Below, piece after piece: positions 1 through 6,426 of a stretch of 11,959 nt of DNA. A program made the position numbers and the translations under genes. The notes beneath the pieces were generated by a model. It made no database searches. It worked only from the letters and a program-made list of their open reading frames with translations, and was not told the origin of the DNA. Source of the stretch: Wolinella sp052173415 (GTDB lineage: Bacteria > Campylobacterota > Campylobacteria > Campylobacterales > Helicobacteraceae); contig JBQMYQ010000045.1 in NCBI GenBank assembly GCA_052173415.1, forward strand, positions 1-11,959, read 5' to 3'. Position 1 is the stretch's first letter. The number at the start of each line of letters is the position of its first letter.

Positions 1-292
1 TGTATTCTTTCTCGCCCTTAATGATAGGAATCGTGATGATCTGGGGTAGCTCTTGTGGAGAGAGTTTGGCGATGGCTTTTTTGATTTTTTTATATTGTTT
101 GTGCGTCGTTTTTATTGAGACTTCAAACTCCTTAGAAGATACAAGCTCATCTTGCCATAGATAAAAGCTCTCTATCTCCTTGACATGGACGCATGCACCC
201 AAACGCTCGCTAACCATCGACACTGCTAGCTCACTCGCCTCCTCCTGTGTAGGCATCGTAGTGATAATCATAATAAATCGCTCTTCTTTCAT
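1..292 (-). CDS. cutA: CutA1 divalent-cation tolerance protein (C-terminus cut by window edge)
   Basis: About 97 residues are visible, starting at the ATG whose complement is at 290-292. A clear AAGGAG ribosome site lies about six bases upstream. The translation shows the CutA pattern in order: an N-terminal strand with TTMPTQEEA, then SERLGACVHV, ESFYLW, an IKTTHK strand, and LPQIITIPI near the end. The family is usually 105 to 115 residues, so only the last 10 or so are missing past base 1. CutA proteins form compact trimers with a ferredoxin-like fold. They were linked to copper and divalent metal tolerance, but their real role is unsettled. It is the last visible gene of the pepF-led run, 19 bases after the preceding stop codon. 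The family call is firm; the physiological role is not. Confidence 0.9.
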   Translation of the reverse strand, partial: MKEERFIMIITTMPTQEEASELAVSMVSERLGACVHVKEIESFYLWQDELVSSKEFEVSIKTTHKQYKKIKKAIAKLSPQELPQIITIPIIKGEKEY

Positions 293-311
293 GGTTGCTC
301 CTTTTTAGTTT

Positions 312-623
312 CTAGGTTAATGACTTTTTCTTAAGCGCTTCATATTCTGCGCGCATCTTCTCTTCTCGATCCGCACTATCCTCTTTAAGCCGTCGTTTCT
401 CCTCTAATCGCGCCTCTTCAAGCTCACGCTTGCGCTCTTTGGCGCGTTTTAGCTTCTCGATATACTCCTCTCGCTGTTTAGGATTTTGAAACTTAATAGG
501 CGTAATGGAGAGCACCCCCCACATAAATACAAAAAAGAATAGGGCTACCTCCATGCTACCACCAAGATAGTGCCAAAACATCGCTATGATAAGCGCGATA
601 AAGAAACGTAAAAAATATTTCAT
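312..623 (-). CDS. Small two-helix membrane protein with charged coiled-coil tail
   Basis: This 103-residue protein matches no family I recognise. Residues about 4-20 and 24-41 are hydrophobic and form two likely membrane helices joined by a short GGSME turn. From about residue 47 to the end the chain is almost entirely Lys, Arg, Glu, Ala and Leu, as expected for a long charged helix or coiled coil. The basic N-terminus and basic region after helix two suggest that both ends face the cytoplasm. Its ATG overlaps the TGA of the HdrB-like gene upstream (ATGA), so the two are probably translationally coupled. Real coding is supported by this overlap, the AAGG upstream and the good ribosome site of cutA just after it. 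It may anchor or scaffold a partner at the membrane, which is inference only. Confidence 0.75.
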   Translation of the reverse strand: MKYFLRFFIALIIAMFWHYLGGSMEVALFFFVFMWGVLSITPIKFQNPKQREEYIEKLKRAKERKRELEEARLEEKRRLKEDSADREEKMRAEYEALKKKSLT

Positions 624-1435
624 ATCATCGTTGCCTTAATTTTGTGTTTGTGGATTCCTAGGAGCTTCCTGTCTCTTTGCCCTAGAGCGAGCAAAATTAA
701 CTGTGTCGGATAGAGCAGGGGTGTCTCGATTCTCTCGCGCTTTGAGGCTTTTAATATCTCTTTGCTTTTGCTATCTAGGAATCCAAGCTGTTCTGCGCTA
801 CTTGTCATGATAAAATCAACCCCCAAATCCACCGCATTAAAGTAGATTCTCGCGCTTTGTTTCAGGGCATTTTGGGGATTGAAAGCAAACGTGTGAGCAT
901 AGCTTTCAAAAGAGAATTGCCCAAATAAGAGCTTTAAATTAAGCGCACTTCCTAGCTCCTTGTAAAATCCTTGCATAGAACTAGGAGACTCCTTTGCACG
1001 GGCTGAGCCAATCCATGCGGCAGAAAATTGTGTGAAGCTTGACTGATATTTACCTTTAAGGTCGCCATGTTGCAGTGCATAATCGGGCAAGTAGAGTGGT
1101 TTTTGGGGTAAAAGAGTGGCGATTCCCCGTTTGAGGGTGAATTTTTGAATAAGCGAGGAATCGTCGCTAAGAAGCCTAAAAGCATAAAGGCAATCAAGAT
1201 AGGAATCCTCCTCCATAGCCATGATTTTGGCATTTTCCTGTTCGGATTTTAAGAAAATCTCTAGCCACTTCTCTAGGAATCGCTCGCTAAATCGCCCCCA
1301 ATATCCTCCGCGAATAATCTGCTCGCCCGCTATCTCAATCCCTAAAAAATGCAAAAGGGTTCTTGAGCTCTCAAGCAACCCGCCCATACTAGGATTCCTG
1401 CCATATCCCCCACCTACAAGCAACACCCGTTTCAT
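620..1435 (-). CDS. HdrB/SdhE-like (CCG-domain-like) protein lacking the cluster cysteines
   Basis: A 271-residue protein with the overall layout of heterodisulfide reductase subunit B. The N-terminus (residues 4-36, VLLVGGGYGR through LLHFLGIE) resembles the HdrB start, where a GC or GCSL turn leads to a helix and LGIE. The C-terminal part (about 204-262) has GVDFIMTSS, then SAEQLGFLD where HdrB has its Cys-rich CPxCxxNLD, then the typical TPLLYPTQLILLALG and LLGIHKHK ending. The only cysteine is residue 82, so it cannot carry the CCG-type iron-sulfur clusters. I recall Helicobacter proteins annotated as HdrB C-terminal domain proteins, which fits. An AAAGGAG site lies seven bases before the ATG, and the gene starts 12 bases after the FrdB-like gene ends. 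The fold assignment is an inference from pattern; the enzymatic role is unknown and may be structural or assembly-related. Confidence 0.65.
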   Translation of the reverse strand: MKRVLLVGGGYGRNPSMGGLLESSRTLLHFLGIEIAGEQIIRGGYWGRFSERFLEKWLEIFLKSEQENAKIMAMEEDSYLDCLYAFRLLSDDSSLIQKFTLKRGIATLLPQKPLYLPDYALQHGDLKGKYQSSFTQFSAAWIGSARAKESPSSMQGFYKELGSALNLKLLFGQFSFESYAHTFAFNPQNALKQSARIYFNAVDLGVDFIMTSSAEQLGFLDSKSKEILKASKRERIETPLLYPTQLILLALGQRDRKLLGIHKHKIKATMI

Positions 1436-1447
1436 TGCCTATCTCCT

Positions 1448-2137
1448 TTACAGTAGCCCATCAATTTTCCTGCCAAATTCCACCCACTGCTCCTCATAAT
1501 GTGGGAATCCACGCAAAAGCTTGCTCTGAAGTGAGTGAATATGCGCATCAAAACGCTCCGCATCGCGCAAGAGGTAAGGGTGCAAAGATGTGGCATTCAT
1601 CACGCCATTTTGGGGATCTGAAACAAGCACGAGCAGTTTATGTGCCTCTTGCATACGATATGTGAGCAACTCATCGACAAACACAAAGAGCGATTCCCCG
1701 AGATATTCTTCGCTAAAACGTGCCAAAGGCGAGGCATAGCGCAAAGGTAGTAGCTCAAGGTAGCGTGCGCGCTCCTCATCACTCAGCTCAATCACGGCTT
1801 CGACACTATTCAAGGCGGCGAGATAGGGCGCAGTGTCGATGATGAGGTCTTTTAGTGCATGCCGCTCCGAAAGCGGCTCAATGAACCACTCTTGCCCGAG
1901 CTTTTCGATAATCTCGCCAAGTGTTATTTCGCCATAGACGACCTTTCCATTAATACGCGCGCAAGGGAGCGAATGCTCAAAGGCAAAGTCGGGAAGTTGC
2001 GCTTGAATATGCCTAAAAAGCTCCAAAAGCCCCTCTTTTTGTGGCGAGGGGATCTGCACCTCAAGCCTCGCACGATAGGGCAGGTAGTCCATCTTCGCAT
2101 CAAAGCGCACTAGCTCAATCTTTAGCTTTATTGACAT
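1448..2137 (-). CDS. FrdB/SdhB-like protein lacking iron-sulfur cysteines (DUF5644-type)
   Basis: A 229-residue protein that follows the layout of fumarate reductase/succinate dehydrogenase iron-sulfur subunits. Residues 4-12 (KLKIELVRF) match the opening strand, 35-56 the LLELFRHI helix and FAFEHS, and 61-64 RING the usual ING before the second cysteine. Residues 84-101 (WFIEPLSE through KDLIID) match the strand and RDLVVD segment closing the 2Fe-2S domain. Near 168-186, LLVLVSDPQNGVMNATSL resembles the ELIGDDDGVFGCMTL region of the Wolinella-type FrdB as I remember it, with the cluster cysteine absent. Only one cysteine (59) remains, so no cluster can be bound in the usual way. I recall Helicobacter relatives labelled DUF5644. 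A good AAAGGA site precedes the ATG. Likely partner of the HdrB-like protein directly downstream; function unknown. Confidence 0.65.
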   Translation of the reverse strand: MSIKLKIELVRFDAKMDYLPYRARLEVQIPSPQKEGLLELFRHIQAQLPDFAFEHSLPCARINGKVVYGEITLGEIIEKLGQEWFIEPLSERHALKDLIIDTAPYLAALNSVEAVIELSDEERARYLELLPLRYASPLARFSEEYLGESLFVFVDELLTYRMQEAHKLLVLVSDPQNGVMNATSLHPYLLRDAERFDAHIHSLQSKLLRGFPHYEEQWVEFGRKIDGLL

Positions 2138-2146
2138 AGTGTTCCT

Positions 2147-2629
2147 TTAATGTTTCTTGAACTTCTGATTCTCAGGATTTGAGAGAAGCGAGGCGATTGA
2201 GCTTTGAAGTCCCTCCTCATCGCTATTTGGATCAAGATCAACCCCAAGACCATCAAACGCCGCAGAGAGCGATGTGAAAAGCGCATGATCTTCTCCATTA
2301 TCATCTTGTATGAGAATCTGCAAAATACTCCCTAGAGGCACTCGCACTAGGCTCCCGAAATTCTCCTCGCCAAACCCAGCCTCAAAACAGAGATCATGGC
2401 GATTAAGAATAATGCTCTCAAACGTGTATCCTGCAAGCACAAATAACGTTATATTCGAGAAGTGAGAGCGGATTTTTTGCGGTAGAGGAGGGTCAAAATG
2501 CACCGAAGAGAGGGGGCAAAAGATTGAGAATGTGATTCCGTGCTTAATAAGATATTCAATCACATCGTGCGCATGTGCCTCCATCATGAGGTGGAATTTA
2601 CGATCGCTGCCAATTCTCTCTACAATCAT
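2147..2629 (-). CDS. SspB-like protein, candidate ClpXP adaptor
   Basis: A 160-residue protein. SspB adaptors bind ssrA-tagged or other substrates and hand them to ClpXP. The middle of this protein follows the SspB core: an N-terminal helix with HDVIEYLIKHG (21-31), a strand, PLPQKIRSHFSNITLFVL (48-65), then DLCFEAGFGE (79-88) and RVPLGSILQILI (96-107). These correspond to the SspB pattern of LSFKARFGG followed by VPVGAVLAIYA, and to the alphaproteobacterial SspB pattern of IPFAAL. The tail from about residue 126 is acidic and probably flexible, as in SspB, and ends with a short basic stretch (KFKKH) where SspB carries its ClpX-binding end. Its ATG overlaps the pepF stop (ATGA), so its expression is tied to a peptidase. 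The assignment is from pattern memory; a divergent unrelated small protein is the alternative. Confidence 0.55.
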   Translation of the reverse strand: MIVERIGSDRKFHLMMEAHAHDVIEYLIKHGITFSIFCPLSSVHFDPPLPQKIRSHFSNITLFVLAGYTFESIILNRHDLCFEAGFGEENFGSLVRVPLGSILQILIQDDNGEDHALFTSLSAAFDGLGVDLDPNSDEEGLQSSIASLLSNPENQKFKKH

Positions 2630-4341
2630 GAGCGCACCGCCTTTTCAAACTCCGCCAAGAGTGCATCTACCTCTTTGATTCCTATATCCCAAAAACTTTC
2701 ATCTTCGATATCCAGCCCAAAAAGTCCAACAAGCTCCTTAGGTGAGCGACTTCCGCCTAGTGATAAAAACTCCGTATAACGCTCGACAAATTGAGGATAC
2801 CCCTGCTTGTAAAGTCCAAAAAGTGCCATGACCAAAAGCTGCCCATAGCTATATGCGTAGCAGTAAAAGGGCGTATGCACAAAATGCGGAATATAGCTCC
2901 ACCATGAAGCATATTCTTCTCTCAAGCAGACGCTTTCGCCAAACATTTTGCGATTCTCTGTAAGCCAAATTTTATTATATTCCGTGCTTTTAAGCTCACC
3001 CTCGTGGTCGTGAATCCTGCGTTCAAAGTTCGTAAAAACTCCCTGTCTAAAGAGCGTGGCGAAAATATCCTCAAGCTTACCCGCCATAAGGGCGATCTTC
3101 TCCTCTTTTTTGAGTGTCCCTTTAAGCGTATCAAAAAGTAACATCTCTGCAAAAACTGACGCCGTTTCCGCGGTAGTGAGCGGAGTATCCGCGCTTAAAT
3201 AGCCCACATCTTTTGAGAGCTCCTGATGGATCGCATGCCCAAGCTCATGTGCCATTGTGAAGAGATCGCGTCGCCCGTTGGTATGATTAAGCAAAACATA
3301 AGGGTGAGCTGAAGGAACAGTCCCATGGGAAAAAGCTCCGCCCCGCTTTCTCTCACGCGGATGAGAATCGATCCATCCCTCTTCAAAAGCGCGCTTTGCA
3401 ATCTCGCCAAAACGCGGAGAAAAATTATTAAATGCCCCTAAAACGATCTTGTGTGCTTCCTCAAAGGAAATTTCCCTGTTTTCACCCTCCAAAGGTGCGT
3501 ATCGATCATAATCATAAAGTCGCTCCAAGCCCAAAAGATCGCGCTTTAAGAGGTAAAACTCCTTGACGATTCCCATATTTGCATTGATACATTTCATCAT
3601 GGAATCGACACTCTTTTGCGTAGTTTGATTCTCAATGTGGCGCGAATGTTCAGGGGAATCGTAGCCTTTAAGCTTGCAGATGATTGCATTTTCTTTGCGG
3701 ACGTTGTTCAAGATAAAAGCAAGGAGCTCTTGATGTGGCGCAAGCCCTTGTGTAAGGAGCTTTGCAGCCTTTTTACGTTTTGCGCGCTTAGGGTGGTGCA
3801 AAAGAGCTAGAACCTCCTCTTCCCCAAGGGCTTTTTTGCCAAATTTCAGCGAGCTAAGGTGCTCATCAAATAGCCTTGCAAAGGCATTTGCACCCACAGG
3901 AGAGAGCTTTAGCAAAATTCGCTCTTCAGGGAGCGTGAGTGTGTGCTTTTTGTTTTGCACGATCTGTTCCAAATAGTAAGCATACGCAGGAGCAGCATTC
4001 ATTAGGGTTTTCTGGCGCGATTCCTTAAGATTGCCAAACTCAATTTCAAAAAAGAGCAGCATTTCGCTAACAAAATTACAATAAAGCTCGTAATCAGCGT
4101 AAATATCACCCTTTTGCGTATCCTCGGCAAAGAGCAAAAAGGCATAGCTCATAATCCGCCCAAGCTCTTCTCTAAGCCTCTCATACTCCTTGAGTGCGCT
4201 ATTAAACTCCCCCGCAGGAATCGTCCCTAGCTTTCCTTTATAGCGTTTCTTAAAATCCTTACTCAATCTTTCACATACATCTAGGCTACGTTCCACTGCC
4301 TCTGTGCCGCTAAAAAGCGCGCTCAAATCCCATCGCTTCAT
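2626..4341 (-). CDS. pepF: Oligoendopeptidase F family zinc peptidase (M3)
   Basis: A 571-residue cytoplasmic M3-family metallopeptidase that cleaves oligopeptides, probably those released by ATP-dependent proteases. The zinc site is intact: HELGH at residues 365-369 within FTMAHELGHAIHQ, and the third ligand Glu392 in TTAETASVFAE. The preceding HPYVLLNHTN (346-355) and the later VHTPFYCYAYSYGQLL (488-503), rich in Tyr and His, are hallmarks of PepF. The N-terminal opening MKRWDLSALF and total length fit PepF rather than thimet oligopeptidase, which is longer. It is the first gene after the longest gap in the window and probably heads a five-to-six-gene run that includes the SspB-like protein overlapping its stop. 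The start at the only well-placed ATG is supported by the WDLS opening and an AAAGG upstream. Confidence 0.95.
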   Translation of the reverse strand: MKRWDLSALFSGTEAVERSLDVCERLSKDFKKRYKGKLGTIPAGEFNSALKEYERLREELGRIMSYAFLLFAEDTQKGDIYADYELYCNFVSEMLLFFEIEFGNLKESRQKTLMNAAPAYAYYLEQIVQNKKHTLTLPEERILLKLSPVGANAFARLFDEHLSSLKFGKKALGEEEVLALLHHPKRAKRKKAAKLLTQGLAPHQELLAFILNNVRKENAIICKLKGYDSPEHSRHIENQTTQKSVDSMMKCINANMGIVKEFYLLKRDLLGLERLYDYDRYAPLEGENREISFEEAHKIVLGAFNNFSPRFGEIAKRAFEEGWIDSHPRERKRGGAFSHGTVPSAHPYVLLNHTNGRRDLFTMAHELGHAIHQELSKDVGYLSADTPLTTAETASVFAEMLLFDTLKGTLKKEEKIALMAGKLEDIFATLFRQGVFTNFERRIHDHEGELKSTEYNKIWLTENRKMFGESVCLREEYASWWSYIPHFVHTPFYCYAYSYGQLLVMALFGLYKQGYPQFVERYTEFLSLGGSRSPKELVGLFGLDIEDESFWDIGIKEVDALLAEFEKAVRS

Positions 4342-4390
4342 GCTTTGCCTTTGATATGGATTTATTTATTTAAGTTATGAATATTACCCT

Positions 4391-4421
4391 ATTTTATCCC
4401 CTGTTACTTTAGGCTTTACAA
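4391..4421 (-). promoter_or_regulatory. Possible promoter for the pepF operon
   Basis: On the minus strand, TAAAAT (complement of 4391-4396) lies about 50 bases before the pepF start and differs by one base from the TATAAT box. A TTGTAA (complement of 4416-4421) sits 19 bases further upstream, slightly far for a classical -35 box, but Helicobacter promoters often lack a clear -35. The surrounding leader is AT-rich. This is the only sizeable gap in the left half, so a promoter is expected somewhere here. The exact boxes are uncertain; TAATAT about 10 bases downstream is a weaker alternative. Confidence 0.35.
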
Positions 4422-4453
4422 TGTTTTTAAGTTTAAAACAATAGGGGACGCTC

Positions 4454-4489
4454 CGATTCCTAACAAAAACACAATCACTGTGGGAATCG
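4454..4489 (-). terminator. Candidate terminator of the radical SAM gene, framed by inverted GGAATCG words
   Basis: Immediately after the TAG at 4491-4493 the minus strand carries CGATTCC (complement of 4483-4489) and, 22 bases on, its exact inverse GGAATCG (complement of 4454-4460). Between them, CACA and TGTG (within 4470-4482) can pair around a five-base loop and are followed directly by five T (4465-4469). The inner stem of four pairs is weak for an intrinsic terminator, while the outer seven-base arms could pair as an alternative. The position, right after a stop codon and before a likely promoter, fits transcript termination. Confidence 0.4.
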
Positions 4490-4490
4490 A

Positions 4491-5333
4491 CTACTTTTTT
4501 ATGAATCGTTTAATATATCCACACTTTTTGCAAAAATTTTCAACAATTTTACCCTGCTCAAATCCACTTTTTATCGCGTATGCCCTAGGGGAATCGAGCG
4601 CATTTTTAAGTGAAATATTTTTTATATTTCCAAGACTTAATGCACCCATTGCATCAAAACAGCAGGGCACAATCTCGCCATCACTTAAAATTGCCATGTG
4701 GCTTTTTAACGCGAGGCAATAGCCGCGATTTTTCGGCTCTTTTGCACGCCACTCAAAAAGAGTAGCGAGATCCAAGATGACTTTGTGTTGCAGGCGCGTG
4801 CGGGAGATTTTTGGCTCTATGGCGACTTTAAAATATTCGCTAAGCTTTGCAAGAATCGCCTCTTCAAGGTGATTTGCCCCTAGATTCCACAGACGCAAGT
4901 TGATATATTCAGGAATCTTATATATATTTTTTTGATTAATGAGAGAAAATATATTTTTCATATATGTATCAAAATCGCATTTTTTGGCATTAGAATCATA
5001 ACTTGTGAGCGAAATATTTATCTGTTTAATGGCTTTGTGGCGCAAGATTTCTTGCTCGTGATTCCCAAGATAGAAGCCTGAAGTGGTGATCTCTGCTCTT
5101 AGGTTAGATTCCCATAATAAATCAAGATAATCACTTAGATTAGGGATTGTGAGCGGATCTCCGAGCAGATGAAGTGCGATTAGATCCGTATAGGCGGCAC
5201 ACTCTTTAAGCGCATGGGAGAAGAGCTCAAGACTCATGATTCCCCTGTGATTTTTGGGTGGGGTGCAAAAGCTACACGCTAGTGCACAAAAATCACTTAG
5301 CTCTATATGAATTTTATAGAATTTTTTAGACAT
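4491..5333 (-). CDS. Radical SAM protein with SPASM-like C-terminal cysteines, substrate unknown
   Basis: A 280-residue radical S-adenosylmethionine protein. The CxxxCxxC cluster motif is at Cys16, Cys20 and Cys23 (CALACSFC), just after the first strand IHIELSDF. LLGDPL at 57-61 stands where many relatives have GGEP. A C-terminal set of cysteines (206, 224, 225, 268 and 271) has the spacing style of a SPASM domain, which holds auxiliary iron-sulfur clusters in peptide- or protein-modifying enzymes. No candidate peptide substrate gene is visible beside it. Its ATG overlaps the end of ychF by eight bases, and no good Shine-Dalgarno site precedes it. The gene is clearly more AT-rich than its neighbours, with runs of TATATA near 4919-4965 and frequent ATA isoleucine codons. 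It occupies the place of HP0568 in H. pylori as I recall the order. Confidence 0.85.
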   Translation of the reverse strand: MSKKFYKIHIELSDFCALACSFCTPPKNHRGIMSLELFSHALKECAAYTDLIALHLLGDPLTIPNLSDYLDLLWESNLRAEITTSGFYLGNHEQEILRHKAIKQINISLTSYDSNAKKCDFDTYMKNIFSLINQKNIYKIPEYINLRLWNLGANHLEEAILAKLSEYFKVAIEPKISRTRLQHKVILDLATLFEWRAKEPKNRGYCLALKSHMAILSDGEIVPCCFDAMGALSLGNIKNISLKNALDSPRAYAIKSGFEQGKIVENFCKKCGYIKRFIKK

Positions 5334-6426
5334 TAAATCTAAAGTGCATTACATCGCCATCTTTTACGATATATTCTTTCCCCTCAATCCTTAGCGCACC
5401 CGCCTCTTTGGCTTTCGCCTCGCCACCATATTTAATAAAGTCCTCATAAGCAATCGTCTCGGCTCTAATGAAGCCTTTCTCAAAATCCTTATGGATCACA
5501 CCCGCCGCTTGTGGGGCACTTGAGCCGTTTTTAATCGTCCAAGCGCGCACCTCTTTGACCCCAGCGGTGAAGTAGCTAATGAGCCCAAGCTTCTCAAAGC
5601 CCTTGCGGATAATCTGATTAAGCCCCGATTCCCGCACTCCAAGCGATTCTAGAAATTCCTGCTTCTCTTGTGGCTCAAGCGCGATTAGCTCTTCTTCGAT
5701 TTTTGCGCAGAGTTTAATCACTTCACAATGTTGTTTGCTTGCATATTCTTTGACGCTAAGCACTAGAGCATTATCCTCTGCAAGCCCTGCTTCATCGACA
5801 TTTGCGCCATAGATGATCTCTTTATTTGTAAGGAATCGAAGCTCCCTGTCCAGCTCCTTAAACTCCTCGCTCTCTTTTTGCGCAAACGTCCGCACGGCTT
5901 CCCCCGATTCCACGTGCTTCATGAGCGACTTTGCCGTTTCGAGCATGATTTTTGCCTCTTTATCAGCCTTTGCTGCGCGCTCCAAGCGCTCCAAGCGCTT
6001 CTCTAGCGTCTGCATATCGGCTAGAAGTAGCTCTGTCTCGATAATCTCAATATCGCGCAAAGGGTCGATACTCCCCTCAACATGTGTGATGTTCCCATCA
6101 TCAAAGCAGCGCACAATGTGTAAAATCGCCTCAGTCTCCTTGATGTTTCCAAGGAATTGATTCCCTAGTCCTTCGCCCTTGCTAGCACCTTTCACAAGCC
6201 CCGCAATATCGACAAATTCGACTACGGAATGTTGAATTTTCTGCGGATTGACGATTTTAGCAAGTTCATCAAGGCGGGAATCGGGCACCGCCACGACCGC
6301 TTTATTTGGCTCAATGGTGCAAAAAGGGTAGTTTGCCGCTTCGGCATTTTGCGCTTTGGTCAGGGCGTTAAAAGTGGTGGATTTACCGACGTTTGGAAGC
6401 CCTACGATTCCGATACTTAGTGCCAT
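5326..6426 (-). CDS. ychF: YchF/Obg-family ribosome-binding ATPase
   Basis: A 366-residue protein of the universally conserved YchF/OLA1 family, which binds ATP in preference to GTP and associates with ribosomes. The P-loop GLPNVGKST is at residues 9-17 and the G3 motif DIAGL at 73-77. The family-typical NVDE (209-212) replaces the GTP-specific NKxD. A helical insertion rich in Glu, Arg and Lys (about 135-195) corresponds to the coiled-coil domain, and the C-terminal TGS domain starts near SYFTAGVKEVRAW (284-296). Length is normal. Its ATG directly follows the pepA stop codon (TAGATG) with AAAAGAG inside pepA as a likely ribosome site, so the two are probably coupled. The pepA-ychF pairing matches the H. 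pylori order HP0570-HP0569. Confidence 0.97.
   Translation of the reverse strand: MALSIGIVGLPNVGKSTTFNALTKAQNAEAANYPFCTIEPNKAVVAVPDSRLDELAKIVNPQKIQHSVVEFVDIAGLVKGASKGEGLGNQFLGNIKETEAILHIVRCFDDGNITHVEGSIDPLRDIEIIETELLLADMQTLEKRLERLERAAKADKEAKIMLETAKSLMKHVESGEAVRTFAQKESEEFKELDRELRFLTNKEIIYGANVDEAGLAEDNALVLSVKEYASKQHCEVIKLCAKIEEELIALEPQEKQEFLESLGVRESGLNQIIRKGFEKLGLISYFTAGVKEVRAWTIKNGSSAPQAAGVIHKDFEKGFIRAETIAYEDFIKYGGEAKAKEAGALRIEGKEYIVKDGDVMHFRFNV

Noticed and set aside
4361..4372. Three copies of TTTA before pepF, possible phase-variation tract
   Set aside because: Three tetranucleotide copies are too few for slippage, and the leader is AT-rich anyway.
4408..4442. AT-rich near-palindrome (TTTTAA-GT-TTAAAA) upstream of pepF as a regulator operator
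   Set aside because: It is pure A/T beyond a two-base centre, expected by chance in such a leader, and no known operator consensus fits.
5979..6000. Tandem nine-base repeat (GCTCCAAGC twice) in ychF
   Set aside because: It encodes LERLER in the coiled-coil domain, is expected from the repeated helix pattern, and has too few copies to be a variable repeat.
5813..6160. Plus-strand serine-rich open frame of 115 codons
   Set aside because: It lies wholly antisense to ychF, has low-complexity Ser/Arg composition typical of a shadow frame, and shows no ribosome site.
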